Virus record (IMG/VR): IMGVR_UViG_3300020383_000010
Location: 1-42,452 of that record
Direction: 5' to 3' (one strand)
DNA from: a virus
Length of the DNA stretch: 42,452 nt
Shown here: one piece after another, positions 1 through 6,883 of the stretch
Layout: each line of letters opens with the position of its first letter
Numbering within the stretch: position 1 is the first letter of the stretch
The notes under the pieces: model-generated
The model's database searches: none
Told to the model about the DNA's origin: nothing
Seen by the model: the letters and a program-made list of their open reading frames with translations, nothing else
Program-made: the position numbers and the translations under genes

Positions 1-90
1 CCCCGCCGGTATCAACACCCATGGCGAGAATCGGCATACGCCGCCCGCTGCCGTCGCCTAGCTTGTAGGTGCGCTTTAGCACGTCGCGGG
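1..90. repeat. Terminal direct repeat, left copy
   Basis: The first 90 bases recur as the last 90 bases of the window. One difference is seen: A at position 14 against C at 42376. It falls in a third codon position of the terminase gene and is silent (Val). The overlap lies inside a coding gene, not at a cos or intergenic site, so it marks assembly closure of a circular or circularly permuted molecule rather than a biological terminus. Confidence 0.95.
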
Positions 91-1483
91 TCAGCAAATC
101 CCAATCCTCGGGTTGGGTCATGGGGTTAATCTGCCGGGGTGGCTGGTCACCGTCGGGGCCGCGATCCTCTTTGATGTTGAAGCGGTCCACTAGCCACGTT
201 TCGCGGTTCGGCCCCCAGCCATGCACCTGCACCACGAACCGGCGGTTTTTGCCGCCCTGCACGTCTACCGCTGCTGTGAGGAAACGCACCCCGTGGGGCA
301 CGGTGCGATGCTGGTAGGCTTCGCCCCGGTCTTTCAGGCGCTGGCCTGAGCGCTTTTCCCCCGGTGTGCGGTTAACGTAGGGGCGGCCCCAGTCAACGTT
401 GGTGACTGACTGCAAATCCTTTTGGTTGCCGGTGGCTTGGAATGTCTCTTCGGCAGCGCGTAGCTTGCTCACCAGCGATTGCCATGTTTGATCCGATGCC
501 GCCGGACCTTCCATCCAGAATGACGCAATGCGCGTTTCACGCGGGGTGCCTATCAGCTCGCCCTCTAACGTCAGCTCGCAGCCCTCGGGCACCCATCGGC
601 CACGCTGGTTAAGCTCTCGCTTAACTCGCTGGTCTACCTCAACGGCACAATGCGGGCAAAATACGCAGCCGCTCGTCATGCTGAAATTCTCTTGGATCGG
701 CTGAAACCAGCGGCGGCAGCCGCTTTCTGGACACTGCCAGTACAAACGGCGGCGGTCGCCTTGGTTGTAGAGATCCAGTATGCCGGTGGTGGGCGGTGCC
801 CGGTGCGGCTCGTCGTCCGGCTGCTGCCAATCGGCATCTAAGACTGGCCTACCGGGGGAACTCTCCACCAGCGTCATGCCGGTGCTACCAAAGGTTTGGG
901 TACGCTTGCTAGCAAGCACCCAGCCGGAACCCTCACCGCCTACGTTTTCCGTCATGCGGTCGTAGTCGGTCAGCAGCACAAATTGATAATCAGACGATGC
1001 AAAGACGTTCTTCGATGGGTGCTTAATCGCCAGCATGTTGCCAGCACGAAAGATGATGTCGTGAACGTTGTTGTCGTGGCCTCGCGGGCTTAACCGCTTG
1101 GTAATTTCGGGCGAGGCGTTGAAGCTACGGCGCAAGCGCTTTTTGCTGTACTCCGCTGCCTTGGCTTCGGTAATTTGTACGACCAGCCCATCACCAGGGT
1201 CGTTGATGATCTTGTAGCAAATGAAGCCATCGACTAAGCCGATGGTTTTACCTGTTCGTGCCGGGCCTACAAAAATCACCGCGTCATATTTGCGGGAGCC
1301 CATGCAGTCCATGGGCTCGATCATGTAGGGGGTTTTGTCGGGCTTCCAAAGCGTTTTGGTGCCGTTGCCGTGTACGACATACATCGACTCGGCCACCGCC
1401 TCGCTCACACGTACCCGGCGCGGCGGGCGTAACAGCGTGGCTATGTCATGGCGAATAGCGGCAGCGTTAGCGGTGTTAGCCAT
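1..1483 (-). CDS. Terminase large subunit (lambda gpA family), N-terminal and central part
   Basis: This is the packaging motor ATPase-nuclease that cuts concatemeric DNA and pumps it into the prohead. Residues 73-80 read GPARTGKT, a Walker A, and further on LLTDYDRM looks like the Walker B region. A cysteine-rich CP-CRRWF...CxxC stretch and an LTAAVDVQGG segment start the nuclease part, as in lambda-type TerL proteins. The ATG at 1483 overlaps the end of the small-subunit gene by 8 bases. The frame is open to the window edge and continues at 42452; closing the circle gives 693 aa, near the family's usual 600-700. The C-terminal 25-30 residues reached here are repeated in the right-hand fragment. 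Confidence 0.95.
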   Translation of the reverse strand, partial: MANTANAAAIRHDIATLLRPPRRVRVSEAVAESMYVVHGNGTKTLWKPDKTPYMIEPMDCMGSRKYDAVIFVGPARTGKTIGLVDGFICYKIINDPGDGLVVQITEAKAAEYSKKRLRRSFNASPEITKRLSPRGHDNNVHDIIFRAGNMLAIKHPSKNVFASSDYQFVLLTDYDRMTENVGGEGSGWVLASKRTQTFGSTGMTLVESSPGRPVLDADWQQPDDEPHRAPPTTGILDLYNQGDRRRLYWQCPESGCRRWFQPIQENFSMTSGCVFCPHCAVEVDQRVKRELNQRGRWVPEGCELTLEGELIGTPRETRIASFWMEGPAASDQTWQSLVSKLRAAEETFQATGNQKDLQSVTNVDWGRPYVNRTPGEKRSGQRLKDRGEAYQHRTVPHGVRFLTAAVDVQGGKNRRFVVQVHGWGPNRETWLVDRFNIKEDRGPDGDQPPRQINPMTQPEDWDLLTRDVLKRTYKLGDGSGRRMPILAMGVDTGG

Positions 1484-1976
1484 TGTCTGGGCTCTCCATA
1501 TCCGCTGTTGCCGCTTGGTACATCTGCTCGCGTAACGCGTCGATCACGTGTTGCACGCGCTCGATGGCGTCAGGGTCTAGCCCGGCGTCACGCTCCAACG
1601 CGTCGGGCAATGAATCCAGGCCCGCCGCCACCGTCTTGGCCAGGGTGCTTAACTCGCGGGCAAACTCATGTGCCGGTATCAGCTGCTTGATGGCCACCTC
1701 AAATTTCAGGCGCTCGTTTTCCGACTGATACCAAGCCTTACGCGCATCGGGGAACTGGTCTAAATCCAGCCCGCCCGCTACCTGCGTCTTTTCCCCGAAC
1801 AGCGCCGGGCCAACGTCAGAAAGCGCATACGTGGGGTTTCCTCGACGCGTCCCGGCGGGCATGACGCCGCTCTCTTGCAACCGTTTAGCCACCGTACGGC
1901 GGTCTAATCCGAACGCTTGGCCAATCCTGCTCACCGACCAGTTATAGGCATCTTTGCTCTCGACCACTTCACCCAT
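1476..1976 (-). CDS. Terminase small subunit (DUF1441/Nu1-like)
   Basis: The 166-aa protein should recognise the packaging site and load the large subunit. Its N-terminal half has a helix-turn-helix-like stretch (SVSRIGQAFGLDRRTVAKRL) followed by a predicted wing. The C-terminal half is helical and would assemble the oligomer and bind TerL. The family match to DUF1441 terminase small subunits is by recall of the N-terminal pattern. The ATG at 1976 follows a GAGGTGGG ribosome site. It ends 8 bases inside the large subunit gene, which implies translational coupling. It is the first gene after the lysis cassette and a 240-base gap that probably holds cos. Confidence 0.85.
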   Translation of the reverse strand: MGEVVESKDAYNWSVSRIGQAFGLDRRTVAKRLQESGVMPAGTRRGNPTYALSDVGPALFGEKTQVAGGLDLDQFPDARKAWYQSENERLKFEVAIKQLIPAHEFARELSTLAKTVAAGLDSLPDALERDAGLDPDAIERVQHVIDALREQMYQAATADMESPDNG

Positions 1977-2219
1977 AGATGCCCACCTCTTGCGGCGCTG
2001 ATAACCCCCGCTCAGCTGTACATGATTCGATTAAAAACAAGCTGCTCGATGTACAACTTGCACAGTTAACGCGCTGAGCAACCACGCGGGATTAACCCCA
2101 CCTGCGGTGGTACATCCTGAAAACCCGAAAATTTCCCGAAATCCGGGACTGCCTGTCCCCGTGGTCTGGTCATCACTTGCCGGGAAGGACCCGCGTTTTT
2201 TTTGCACCGCGTTGGTGCA
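1977..2219. other. Noncoding gap before terminase: candidate cos region
   Basis: No gene is visible in 243 bases. In lambda-type phages the cohesive-end site lies directly before the small terminase gene, so this is the natural place for cos. Seen on the minus strand: a run of A following an imperfect hairpin near 2195-2220, the block GCGGGTCCTTCCCGGC, two TTTCGGG repeats around an AAATTTT core, and two TGTAC-containing boxes nearer the gene that could be small-subunit binding sites. The nicking position cannot be assigned from sequence alone. Confidence 0.4.
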
Positions 2220-2492
2220 TTATTCGGCCTGTCGATTGCGGAATATCAAAGCCACGGCGCGGCGGTCGGCGTTGAAGCGGATGCGCAGAGCTTCGTAGTC
2301 GGCTAGCAGCTGCAGCAGGTCGCGGTTAGTGTGGATCTCTCTAACGGGTGCGGGGCGCGGGTCAGTCAGGAACCACGGCAGCGCTTGGGGTCTCGGCTCC
2401 GCTGGTGTCGGGACGGGTGAGGCGGCGCACCCAATCAGCAACGCCGATAGGCACAGGCTGGCCAGCCCACGCCCTAGAATCTGAATCCGCAT
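2220..2492 (-). CDS. Rz1: Outer-membrane spanin, Rz1-like lipoprotein
   Basis: The 90-aa product has a short hydrophobic signal ending in the lipobox LIGC, so the cysteine would be lipidated and the protein anchored in the outer membrane. A proline-rich stretch follows (PVPTPAEPRPQALPWF), as in Rz1 proteins. With the overlapping inner-membrane spanin it would bridge the envelope and fuse membranes at the last step of lysis. The ATG at 2492 has a GGGGGTGA site. The frame begins inside the Rz gene and runs past its end, the usual partly nested arrangement. The C-terminal 40 residues are longer than in lambda Rz1. Confidence 0.85.
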   Translation of the reverse strand: MRIQILGRGLASLCLSALLIGCAASPVPTPAEPRPQALPWFLTDPRPAPVREIHTNRDLLQLLADYEALRIRFNADRRAVALIFRNRQAE

Positions 2493-2784
2493 CGTTCACC
2501 CCCATGGCTTCGGCCTGGGCGCGCAGTCGGTCGATGCGCTGCGCGCCGTCGTTTAATTCACGTTCGCGCACATCCAACGCTTCAACCAACCGCCGGTTAT
2601 GCTCCACCTGCACCGCTAACGTCGCGGCGGCAATGTCGAGCGCGGCTTGTGTTTTCGCGTGCTGCTGCTGGGCCTGCTCTAACTCAGCCTGTAACCCATT
2701 GAGTCGCCACATCAAACCAATGCCAACGACCAGAGCCGCCACCAGCGCCCACGGAATCAGCTTCGTTAGCAGCCTGCTCAGCAT
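2362..2784 (-). CDS. Rz: Inner-membrane spanin, Rz-like
   Basis: The 140-aa protein has one N-terminal transmembrane helix (about residues 9-26), then a long coiled coil rich in Q, E and A that would cross the periplasm, the typical build of an i-spanin. It overlaps the endolysin gene upstream by 101 bases and the Rz1 gene downstream by 131 bases. Order and overlap (endolysin, Rz, Rz1) match lambdoid lysis cassettes. Sequence identity to known Rz proteins is low, so the call rests on topology and position. Confidence 0.85.
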   Translation of the reverse strand: MLSRLLTKLIPWALVAALVVGIGLMWRLNGLQAELEQAQQQHAKTQAALDIAAATLAVQVEHNRRLVEALDVRERELNDGAQRIDRLRAQAEAMGVNDADSDSRAWAGQPVPIGVADWVRRLTRPDTSGAETPSAAVVPD

Positions 2785-3250
2785 CCCGAACCCCCTCTAA
2801 ACACACCTCATGTTCGACCGCGCGGCGTCTCACCAGCCCACGCAAGCGCTGCCCCCCGGCATGCACCCACCGGGGCAGCTCATTACAGGCGGCCTCTAAC
2901 TGCCCCGCATTCGCCAACCGGGCCAACGTCGAACGCTGCAGGTTGCCCGCGCCCACGTTGTAAGTGAACGACACGAACGCGGCTCGGGTATCATCGGGAA
3001 GGGGCACGGTAATGATGCGATCCACCGCGTTCAGCGCCTCGCGCATGTCCTGCTCTAGCAACGCGTCACACTCTGCCGGGGTGAGCGTTTGGCCTGGGGC
3101 TGCCGTGGCCGTGTGCCCGGTGCATACCGTCCACACGCCTACCGCGTCGCGGTAGCTCTCCAGTTTGGTGCCCTCGAACGGCACGATGATGCCCGCCGCT
3201 ATCGCCATTACTGCGCCCACCCCGGCGCTAATCGCTCGTTTGTTAGCCAT
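2684..3250 (-). CDS. SAR endolysin, phage lysozyme (glycoside hydrolase 24)
   Basis: This muramidase cleaves peptidoglycan glycan strands. The triad E26, D35, T41 has the E-x8-D-x5-T spacing of T4-type lysozymes and lies in PFEGTKLESYRDAVGVWTVC. Residues 5-23 (RAISAGVGAVMAIAAGIIV) are a weakly hydrophobic, glycine- and alanine-rich helix of the signal-arrest-release type, so the enzyme would wait tethered in the inner membrane until a pinholin depolarises it. The ATG at 3250 (188 aa) is preferred over an upstream non-ATG start at 3274. It overlaps the holin-like gene by 8 bases. About 25 residues at the C terminus are glycine-rich and unlike the family. Confidence 0.9.
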   Translation of the reverse strand: MANKRAISAGVGAVMAIAAGIIVPFEGTKLESYRDAVGVWTVCTGHTATAAPGQTLTPAECDALLEQDMREALNAVDRIITVPLPDDTRAAFVSFTYNVGAGNLQRSTLARLANAGQLEAACNELPRWVHAGGQRLRGLVRRRAVEHEVCLEGVRDAEQAANEADSVGAGGGSGRWHWFDVATQWVTG

Positions 3251-3521
3251 TGCGCCGACCCCGACGGTTGTCAAAATGCTTCCAAATATCGAACGCCAAG
3301 CGCAGCCCGACGAACACCAGACCGCCCACGCTCACCACATCAGCCGTCACCACGTGAACGCCTCCCATTTCAAACCATGGCGCATTCAGTAGCGACACCG
3401 CCTCACCGGGCGAGGGTGAAATATCCATGACGGCGGCCGCGCTGGCCTTGGACGTTTGCGATACAGCAGACACGCCACTACCGCCCACGTACGCGATCAC
3501 GCGGCCAGCGTCGAATTTCAT
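3243..3521 (-). CDS. Holin-like small membrane protein
   Basis: This 92-aa protein has one clear hydrophobic segment near the C terminus (VVTADVVSVGGLVFVGLRLA, about residues 58-77) followed by a basic tail (KHFDNRRGRRNG). It is the first gene of the lysis cassette, where holins or pinholins sit, and the endolysin next door is of the SAR type, which needs only small holes. The ATG at 3521 has a GGTGA site. The single transmembrane segment and extended N terminus do not identify a specific holin class, so the role is inferred from position. Confidence 0.6.
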   Translation of the reverse strand: MKFDAGRVIAYVGGSGVSAVSQTSKASAAAVMDISPSPGEAVSLLNAPWFEMGGVHVVTADVVSVGGLVFVGLRLAFDIWKHFDNRRGRRNG

Positions 3522-3545
3522 AAGCAATCACCAAATCGCAGGCAT

Positions 3546-3570
3546 AAAAAAACCGCCCGGTAAGGGGCGG
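3546..3570 (-). terminator. Intrinsic terminator between integrase and lysis genes
   Basis: On the minus strand the stem CCGCCC/GGGCGG with a six-base loop is followed by seven T. It would stop leftward transcripts before the lysis and late genes. It lies downstream of a candidate late promoter, so it could be the tR'-like barrier that a Q-like antiterminator overcomes. Confidence 0.8.
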
Positions 3571-3643
3571 CATGCCTAAGGCAGAGACATTAAAGGGCTT
3601 GCTGTAGGGCTCTTAGGGAACGGAAAAACCCCACATGCCATAA

Positions 3644-3672
3644 ACGATAGATTAAAGTGCCACTGGATGCAA
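3644..3672 (-). promoter_or_regulatory. Candidate late promoter (sigma70-like)
   Basis: On the minus strand TTGCAT (3667-3672) and TATCGT (3644-3649) are separated by exactly 17 bases. Three and four of six positions match consensus. It would fire toward the lysis, packaging and structural genes, with the terminator at 3546-3570 in its leader, as expected for a Q-controlled late promoter. The match is modest and no start site is known. Confidence 0.4.
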
Positions 3673-3686
3673 CACATAATGTGGAC
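3672..3686. promoter_or_regulatory. Operator-like palindrome CACATAATGTG
   Basis: ACACATAATGTGGAC here differs by one base from the sequence at the start of the Cro-like gene (9497-9511). The inner part is CACA-N3-TGTG. It abuts the -35 element of the candidate late promoter. Shared use by CI or the Cro-like protein is inferred. Confidence 0.5.
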
Positions 3687-3770
3687 TTATCGCCTTTCGA
3701 TTGTCACATGAATGCAAGAGCAACGATGCTAAACCAACCAATGGATACTCTTAACAGATAGGTTTGGCGA

Positions 3771-5039
3771 TCAGGTCACCGCGCCTTGCCACCATTGGGC
3801 GTGTGGGCTGTTGTGATAAAACGACAATCTTGGTTCTGTCTCGGTCAGAAACACGTTAAAACCGCGCTCACGTAGCCACTTATGCCAACGCTCCAAGGCA
3901 TCGAGAATCTGCCGCTCGGCGTAAGTGTGAATGTAGGTACGGTCGAGCTTCGATAGCGCATGGTTTAACAGCAGCTCACCGGCTAGATACTCCACCCCCA
4001 AATCGGCCCACGTTGTACGGGCGAGCTTTCGCAGGTCATGTGAATGCCACCGCGCACCGCTGGCACTCACCACCAGATCAAACACGGCTGAACGGGATAG
4101 CGGCTTACCCTTCGATGCACCAGGGAACAGATACACTCCCCGGTAACCGTTCGCCTGCTGATACGCCCGGTAGCGGGTTAGCAGCGTGACGGCCATGGGC
4201 GTTAATGGCATGCGATGCTGTCGTTTTGATTTAGTGTTCTCGGTGGGAATGGTCCACGTGCGCGCCTCAAGGTCGAACTGCCCCCACTTAGCCAACCGGG
4301 TTTCACTAATGCGGGTGCCAAACAGCAGCATTAACAACAGCAGGAAACACCCCGGCGGCTCGCACTTGCGCAGGTCGCTTATCAGATCGGGCACATCGGC
4401 AGCGGTCAGCGCCCCCGCTTTAGCCGGGGTTTTCGCGTCGATGAAGTCCCCCACGTTCACCCCAGCGAAGGGGTCAGCATCCAACAGGTTCAGCTTGCGG
4501 GCTTGCTTAAACGCGGCTTTGATCACGCCAAATATCAAGCGAACGTAAGCAACGGAATAATGCTCTTGCAGCGGCCACACCAAACCACTGTCGATACATG
4601 CCGGGGTAATGCCCGCCAACGGCTGGGCACCGAAAAGGGGCAGCAAGTGCCGATTAACGGCGGTTTTGATCGATGATTTTCGAGTAGCGGATAAACGGCC
4701 ATGGGAAGCCGAGCGGTCACGATACCAACACAGCAGGTCAGCCACGGTTTCCCACGCATCGACGCCCACCGGCCCCGCCGGGTCAAGCGCCAGCTTAGCC
4801 TCCAGCTCAGGCAAGCGCGCCAGCAAAGCGCGGGTCGTCAACTCCGGGTAATTGCCCACCCGGTGCCAATGGTCACGCCCACCCGCATAGCGCACCACGT
4901 ACCAGCTTGCCCGCTCACGGCACGCGTGAAAGCGCACCCGCACCGGGTAGCGCGGGTCGCGTAACTGAGTAATTGAGGGGTCTTGTATGTGACGCTTGAT
5001 AGCCGCGTCAGAGAGGGTAACAGCGAGGGTTTTGGGCAT
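3771..5039 (-). CDS. int: Tyrosine recombinase / phage integrase
   Basis: The 422-aa protein has the full catalytic set of tyrosine recombinases: R243 in GTRISE, a lysine in the KSK beta-hairpin (270-272), H334-x-x-R337 in HSHDLRK, H360 in LNH, and nucleophile Y369 in RTYIH. The N-terminal arm and core-binding regions (about 1-205) carry a DUF4102-like start, as in P4/CP4-57-type integrases. It would integrate and excise the prophage, or could resolve plasmid multimers. It is the last early leftward gene, with a bipartite repeat about 65 bases upstream and a terminator downstream. At 422 aa it is far shorter than protelomerases, so a linear N15-like prophage is not supported. Confidence 0.93.
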   Translation of the reverse strand: MPKTLAVTLSDAAIKRHIQDPSITQLRDPRYPVRVRFHACRERASWYVVRYAGGRDHWHRVGNYPELTTRALLARLPELEAKLALDPAGPVGVDAWETVADLLCWYRDRSASHGRLSATRKSSIKTAVNRHLLPLFGAQPLAGITPACIDSGLVWPLQEHYSVAYVRLIFGVIKAAFKQARKLNLLDADPFAGVNVGDFIDAKTPAKAGALTAADVPDLISDLRKCEPPGCFLLLLMLLFGTRISETRLAKWGQFDLEARTWTIPTENTKSKRQHRMPLTPMAVTLLTRYRAYQQANGYRGVYLFPGASKGKPLSRSAVFDLVVSASGARWHSHDLRKLARTTWADLGVEYLAGELLLNHALSKLDRTYIHTYAERQILDALERWHKWLRERGFNVFLTETEPRLSFYHNSPHAQWWQGAVT

Positions 5040-5101
5040 GGGCTCAAACTCCGAGACAGCAACGCCCCCGCTCGGGGGTCAATGCGCCGGGCTGAGCCGT
5101 T

Positions 5102-5136
5102 GCGTTATTGCGTTATATGACGCTAGCGTTATAGCG
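5102..5136. repeat. Bipartite repeat, site A (upstream of int)
   Basis: The stretch carries GCGTTATTGCG (5102-5112), then a 28-base copy (5109-5136) that matches site F at 25 of 28 positions, including the block ACGCTAGCGTTATAGCG. It sits between the int start and the preceding small gene. See the dispersed-repeat finding. Confidence 0.8.
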
Positions 5137-5138
5137 TT

Positions 5139-5351
5139 CTAATTAGTGATAGGGGTTACTCGATGCGCCGGAACGTAGCGAATGCGTGACTTATGCTCCA
5201 TATCCCTCCAATTCCGGTCACCAAACACCTTTAGCTTTAAGCGACCATCCGGCATTTCCTTCAAGACGTGACAACGCATGTGATAACGTTTCACCCATCG
5301 GCAGCAGTGATAACACTCTAGTAAGTGAGTAGCGTTTTCAGATGTCAGCAT
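5139..5351 (-). CDS. Small cysteine-containing protein, unknown
   Basis: This 70-aa protein has a Cys/His cluster near the N terminus (CYHCC, then HMRCH), consistent with a metal-binding or zinc-ribbon fold, followed by a basic beta-rich part (RLKLKVFGDRNWRDM). The ATG at 5351 is preceded by a good AGGAG site 6-7 bases away. It lies between repeat sites A and B, directly before int, the position where excisionases or other recombination directionality factors often lie, but no such homology is visible. The function is unknown. Confidence 0.6.
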   Translation of the reverse strand: MLTSENATHLLECYHCCRWVKRYHMRCHVLKEMPDGRLKLKVFGDRNWRDMEHKSRIRYVPAHRVTPITN

Positions 5352-5388
5352 TCTAGGCTCCTGACCGGAAAATCAAGGTATAAGGATT

Positions 5389-5409
5389 GCGTTATTTAAC
5401 GTCAGCGTT
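5389..5409. repeat. Half-site of the dispersed repeat, site B
   Basis: GCGTTATTTAACG is the box-1 palindrome of the family (GCGTTA-NN-TAACG), followed by CAGCGTTA in place of the usual second box. It lies 38 bases upstream of the cysteine-rich small gene. Confidence 0.6.
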
Positions 5410-5415
5410 ACACCC

Positions 5416-5613
5416 TCAAGGCGGGCCGATAGCCTGCCCAATTAACCAGACAAGCAACGCCATACACGCAGCGACAACCCCGGAAAGAAAACCAGCAGCC
5501 AAAAAGCTTTCAGCACTCCAAAGCCAACCCGGCGGCGGATCTTTACTGACAAAGGCATAAAACAGCGCATACCACAGCGCCGCAAGCGCAGTGCGGGCAA
5601 AGTGCTTTTTCAT
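5416..5613 (-). CDS. Small inner-membrane protein, unknown
   Basis: This 65-aa protein has a basic N terminus (MKKHF), a first hydrophobic helix (about 8-22), a short polar turn with KDPPPG, and a second long hydrophobic helix (about 36-62). That gives a helical hairpin in the inner membrane. It overlaps the Acb2/Tad1-like gene by 4 bases, so the two are probably translated together. Small two-helix proteins in early prophage operons can be superinfection-exclusion factors, but no family is recognised. Confidence 0.6.
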   Translation of the reverse strand: MKKHFARTALAALWYALFYAFVSKDPPPGWLWSAESFLAAGFLSGVVAACMALLVWLIGQAIGPP

Positions 5614-5996
5614 AAGCCGTTACGCTCCCGCGTGCGATCTTTCAGCGCCTCTAACGCCCGCTCAATTCCTAGCAGCGCCTCAGCGTTGTAGCGGTTCGCA
5701 TGCGGCCCATCTTGAAACCGTTCAAGGCGATCAGCACACACCGCCAGCACCGCCTCCAACGTCACGCCATTGGGGCCAACCTCTTGCGGGTTGCCGTCCT
5801 GAAAGCTGATACACCCCAAAACCTGGGCACCGCCAGTCATCAATTCGCACTCAGCGCCCACACCAATGATGTAATGGTTCTGGGCGCCTCCTGGGGAGTA
5901 CGGCCCGTGAGCGATCACCGCTTGGCCCATGTCACCGCGACCGTTGCGGCTCACGGCATGCCCGGTCACTAACCGGGGCTGATTGAGACTAGGCAT
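5610..5996 (-). CDS. Acb2/Tad1 hairpin-domain protein, probable anti-defence sponge
   Basis: This 128-aa protein ends in a segment (about residues 66-128) with the pattern of the Acb2/Tad1 hairpin domain. The anchors are QDG-PQEVGPNGVT, LxxxxADRLERFQDGP, NxxALxxIERALEAL and a final RTRER. Acb2 and Tad1 bind and sequester the cyclic nucleotides that CBASS and Thoeris use to activate their effectors. The N-terminal half (SPGGAQNHYIIGVG) is not recognised and may be a second fold. The ATG at 5996 has a GGAGGTG site and overlaps the upstream gene by 8 bases. The domain call is from memory of the family pattern; ligand specificity is unknown. Confidence 0.65.
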   Translation of the reverse strand: MPSLNQPRLVTGHAVSRNGRGDMGQAVIAHGPYSPGGAQNHYIIGVGAECELMTGGAQVLGCISFQDGNPQEVGPNGVTLEAVLAVCADRLERFQDGPHANRYNAEALLGIERALEALKDRTRERNGL

Positions 5997-6645
5997 TAGC
6001 TGACACCTCCCGCTTATGCTCAATCGCCTTATTAGGGTCAGACGTTCGCCAGTCGGGCCAATCGCGCTGCTCATTCTTTGCCAGCTTACCGGCTAAAGCG
6101 CCAGCAATAGCGGCTGAACTATGGCCAGCGCGCCAAGCGCCATCGAAACCCAGCAGAACAATATCAATCCACTCGGAAATATCTTCCGGGGCAGCTGCCA
6201 CCTCGTCTAACTCTTTCTTGATATGGTCACTGATACCCTCGACGCGGGCGCCGGGTCCAAAGGCTTTAATCGAGAAAGCCCGCTGCCTATCAAGATGCGC
6301 CACCAAGTCATAAGCAAATGAACTGGCAGGCACCGCCCATAGCTGAAACGGCCCATCTTCCGTATCGTGAATAGAAAGCAGCACAGCATTATCACTAGGC
6401 GGTGCTAGCTCCCAGCTTGCAAAAGTGTTTTTAAGATTCACGTACTCTTCAAAAGCGGGCGTCCCTTCATCAACAGTATTTTCAAACGAAACATGCTCCA
6501 ACTTACAGCGGTGCGCCTTCTCGAAAAGGTCAATAAAGTATTTCGGGATGACCTCGCCATCACCAAGCGAGATACAAAACTGCTCCCACTCAGGGTGCGT
6601 AAAGCTACCATCCTTCTCTCTCACTACTTCAACGGCTTCTATCAT
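5989..6645 (-). CDS. dATP/dGTP pyrophosphohydrolase-like protein (DUF550, MazG-type fold)
   Basis: The 218-aa product carries a C-terminal module (about 133-212) typical of the DUF550/dATP-dGTP diphosphohydrolase family. Visible anchors are HIKKELDEV, a DISEWIDIVLLGFDGAWRAG core whose E and D residues would hold metal, and the basic RDWPDWRTSDPNKAIEH ending. These enzymes hydrolyse purine dNTPs to monophosphates. The first 130 residues are unrecognised. The ATG at 6645 follows AGGAGTTACGGCC; an upstream in-frame start at 6684 lacks a ribosome site. The gene opens a translationally coupled group (this gene, Acb2/Tad1-like, membrane protein) preceded by repeat site C, about 58 bases upstream. 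Confidence 0.75.
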   Translation of the reverse strand: MIEAVEVVREKDGSFTHPEWEQFCISLGDGEVIPKYFIDLFEKAHRCKLEHVSFENTVDEGTPAFEEYVNLKNTFASWELAPPSDNAVLLSIHDTEDGPFQLWAVPASSFAYDLVAHLDRQRAFSIKAFGPGARVEGISDHIKKELDEVAAAPEDISEWIDIVLLGFDGAWRAGHSSAAIAGALAGKLAKNEQRDWPDWRTSDPNKAIEHKREVSANA

Positions 6646-6702
6646 GGCCGTAACTCCTACTGTCGGTTTTGAATAGCGCGCCAACGCTCATTGCCATTTG
6701 CT

Positions 6703-6733
6703 GCGTTATAGCGTGCTAGCGTTATTTAACGCT
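6703..6733. repeat. Bipartite repeat, site C
   Basis: This 31-base copy is the exact reverse complement of site D at 11922-11952. It has GCGTTATAGCG, a TGCTA linker, and GCGTTATTTAACGC. It overlaps the last codons and the TAA of the 53-codon gene and precedes the pyrophosphohydrolase-like gene. Confidence 0.95.
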
Positions 6734-6883
6734 TACCACTCGATGCGCCCCAAAGCGGGCGATAACGCTTAGCTTTGCTGCCTTCCTAGTGGTGCTGGCA
6801 GGCACCACCATAGAAAACGTCTTAGGCTCTTTGCCTTCCAAAACGGTCACGCGAAATACCCGGTTAACCGCTTTGGAAGTCAC
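6722..6883 (-). CDS. Small basic protein (53 aa), unknown
   Basis: This GTG-started frame overlaps the stop of the Q-like gene in a GTGA junction and ends in the TAA supplied by repeat site C. The 53-aa translation begins MTSKAVNRVFRVTVLEGKEP and ends GAHRVVSVK. It is basic and beta-rich with no cysteines. Coupled start, coding-like composition and position within the operon support it as real. No function is recognised. Confidence 0.6.
   Translation of the reverse strand: MTSKAVNRVFRVTVLEGKEPKTFSMVVPASTTRKAAKLSVIARFGAHRVVSVK

Larger units (their letters stand above)
3571..3770. other. Intergenic region after integrase; possible attP and late promoter
   Basis: Two hundred bases without a gene lie between the integrase stop and the terminator. 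Phage attP sites often adjoin the integrase gene, but no tRNA 3' end or arm-type repeats could be recognised here, so attP is not claimed. A weak late-promoter candidate and one operator-like palindrome are listed separately. Confidence 0.35.

Noticed and set aside
3571-3770. attP core next to int
   Set aside because: No tRNA-like sequence, core or arm repeats could be identified, so only a possible location is noted.
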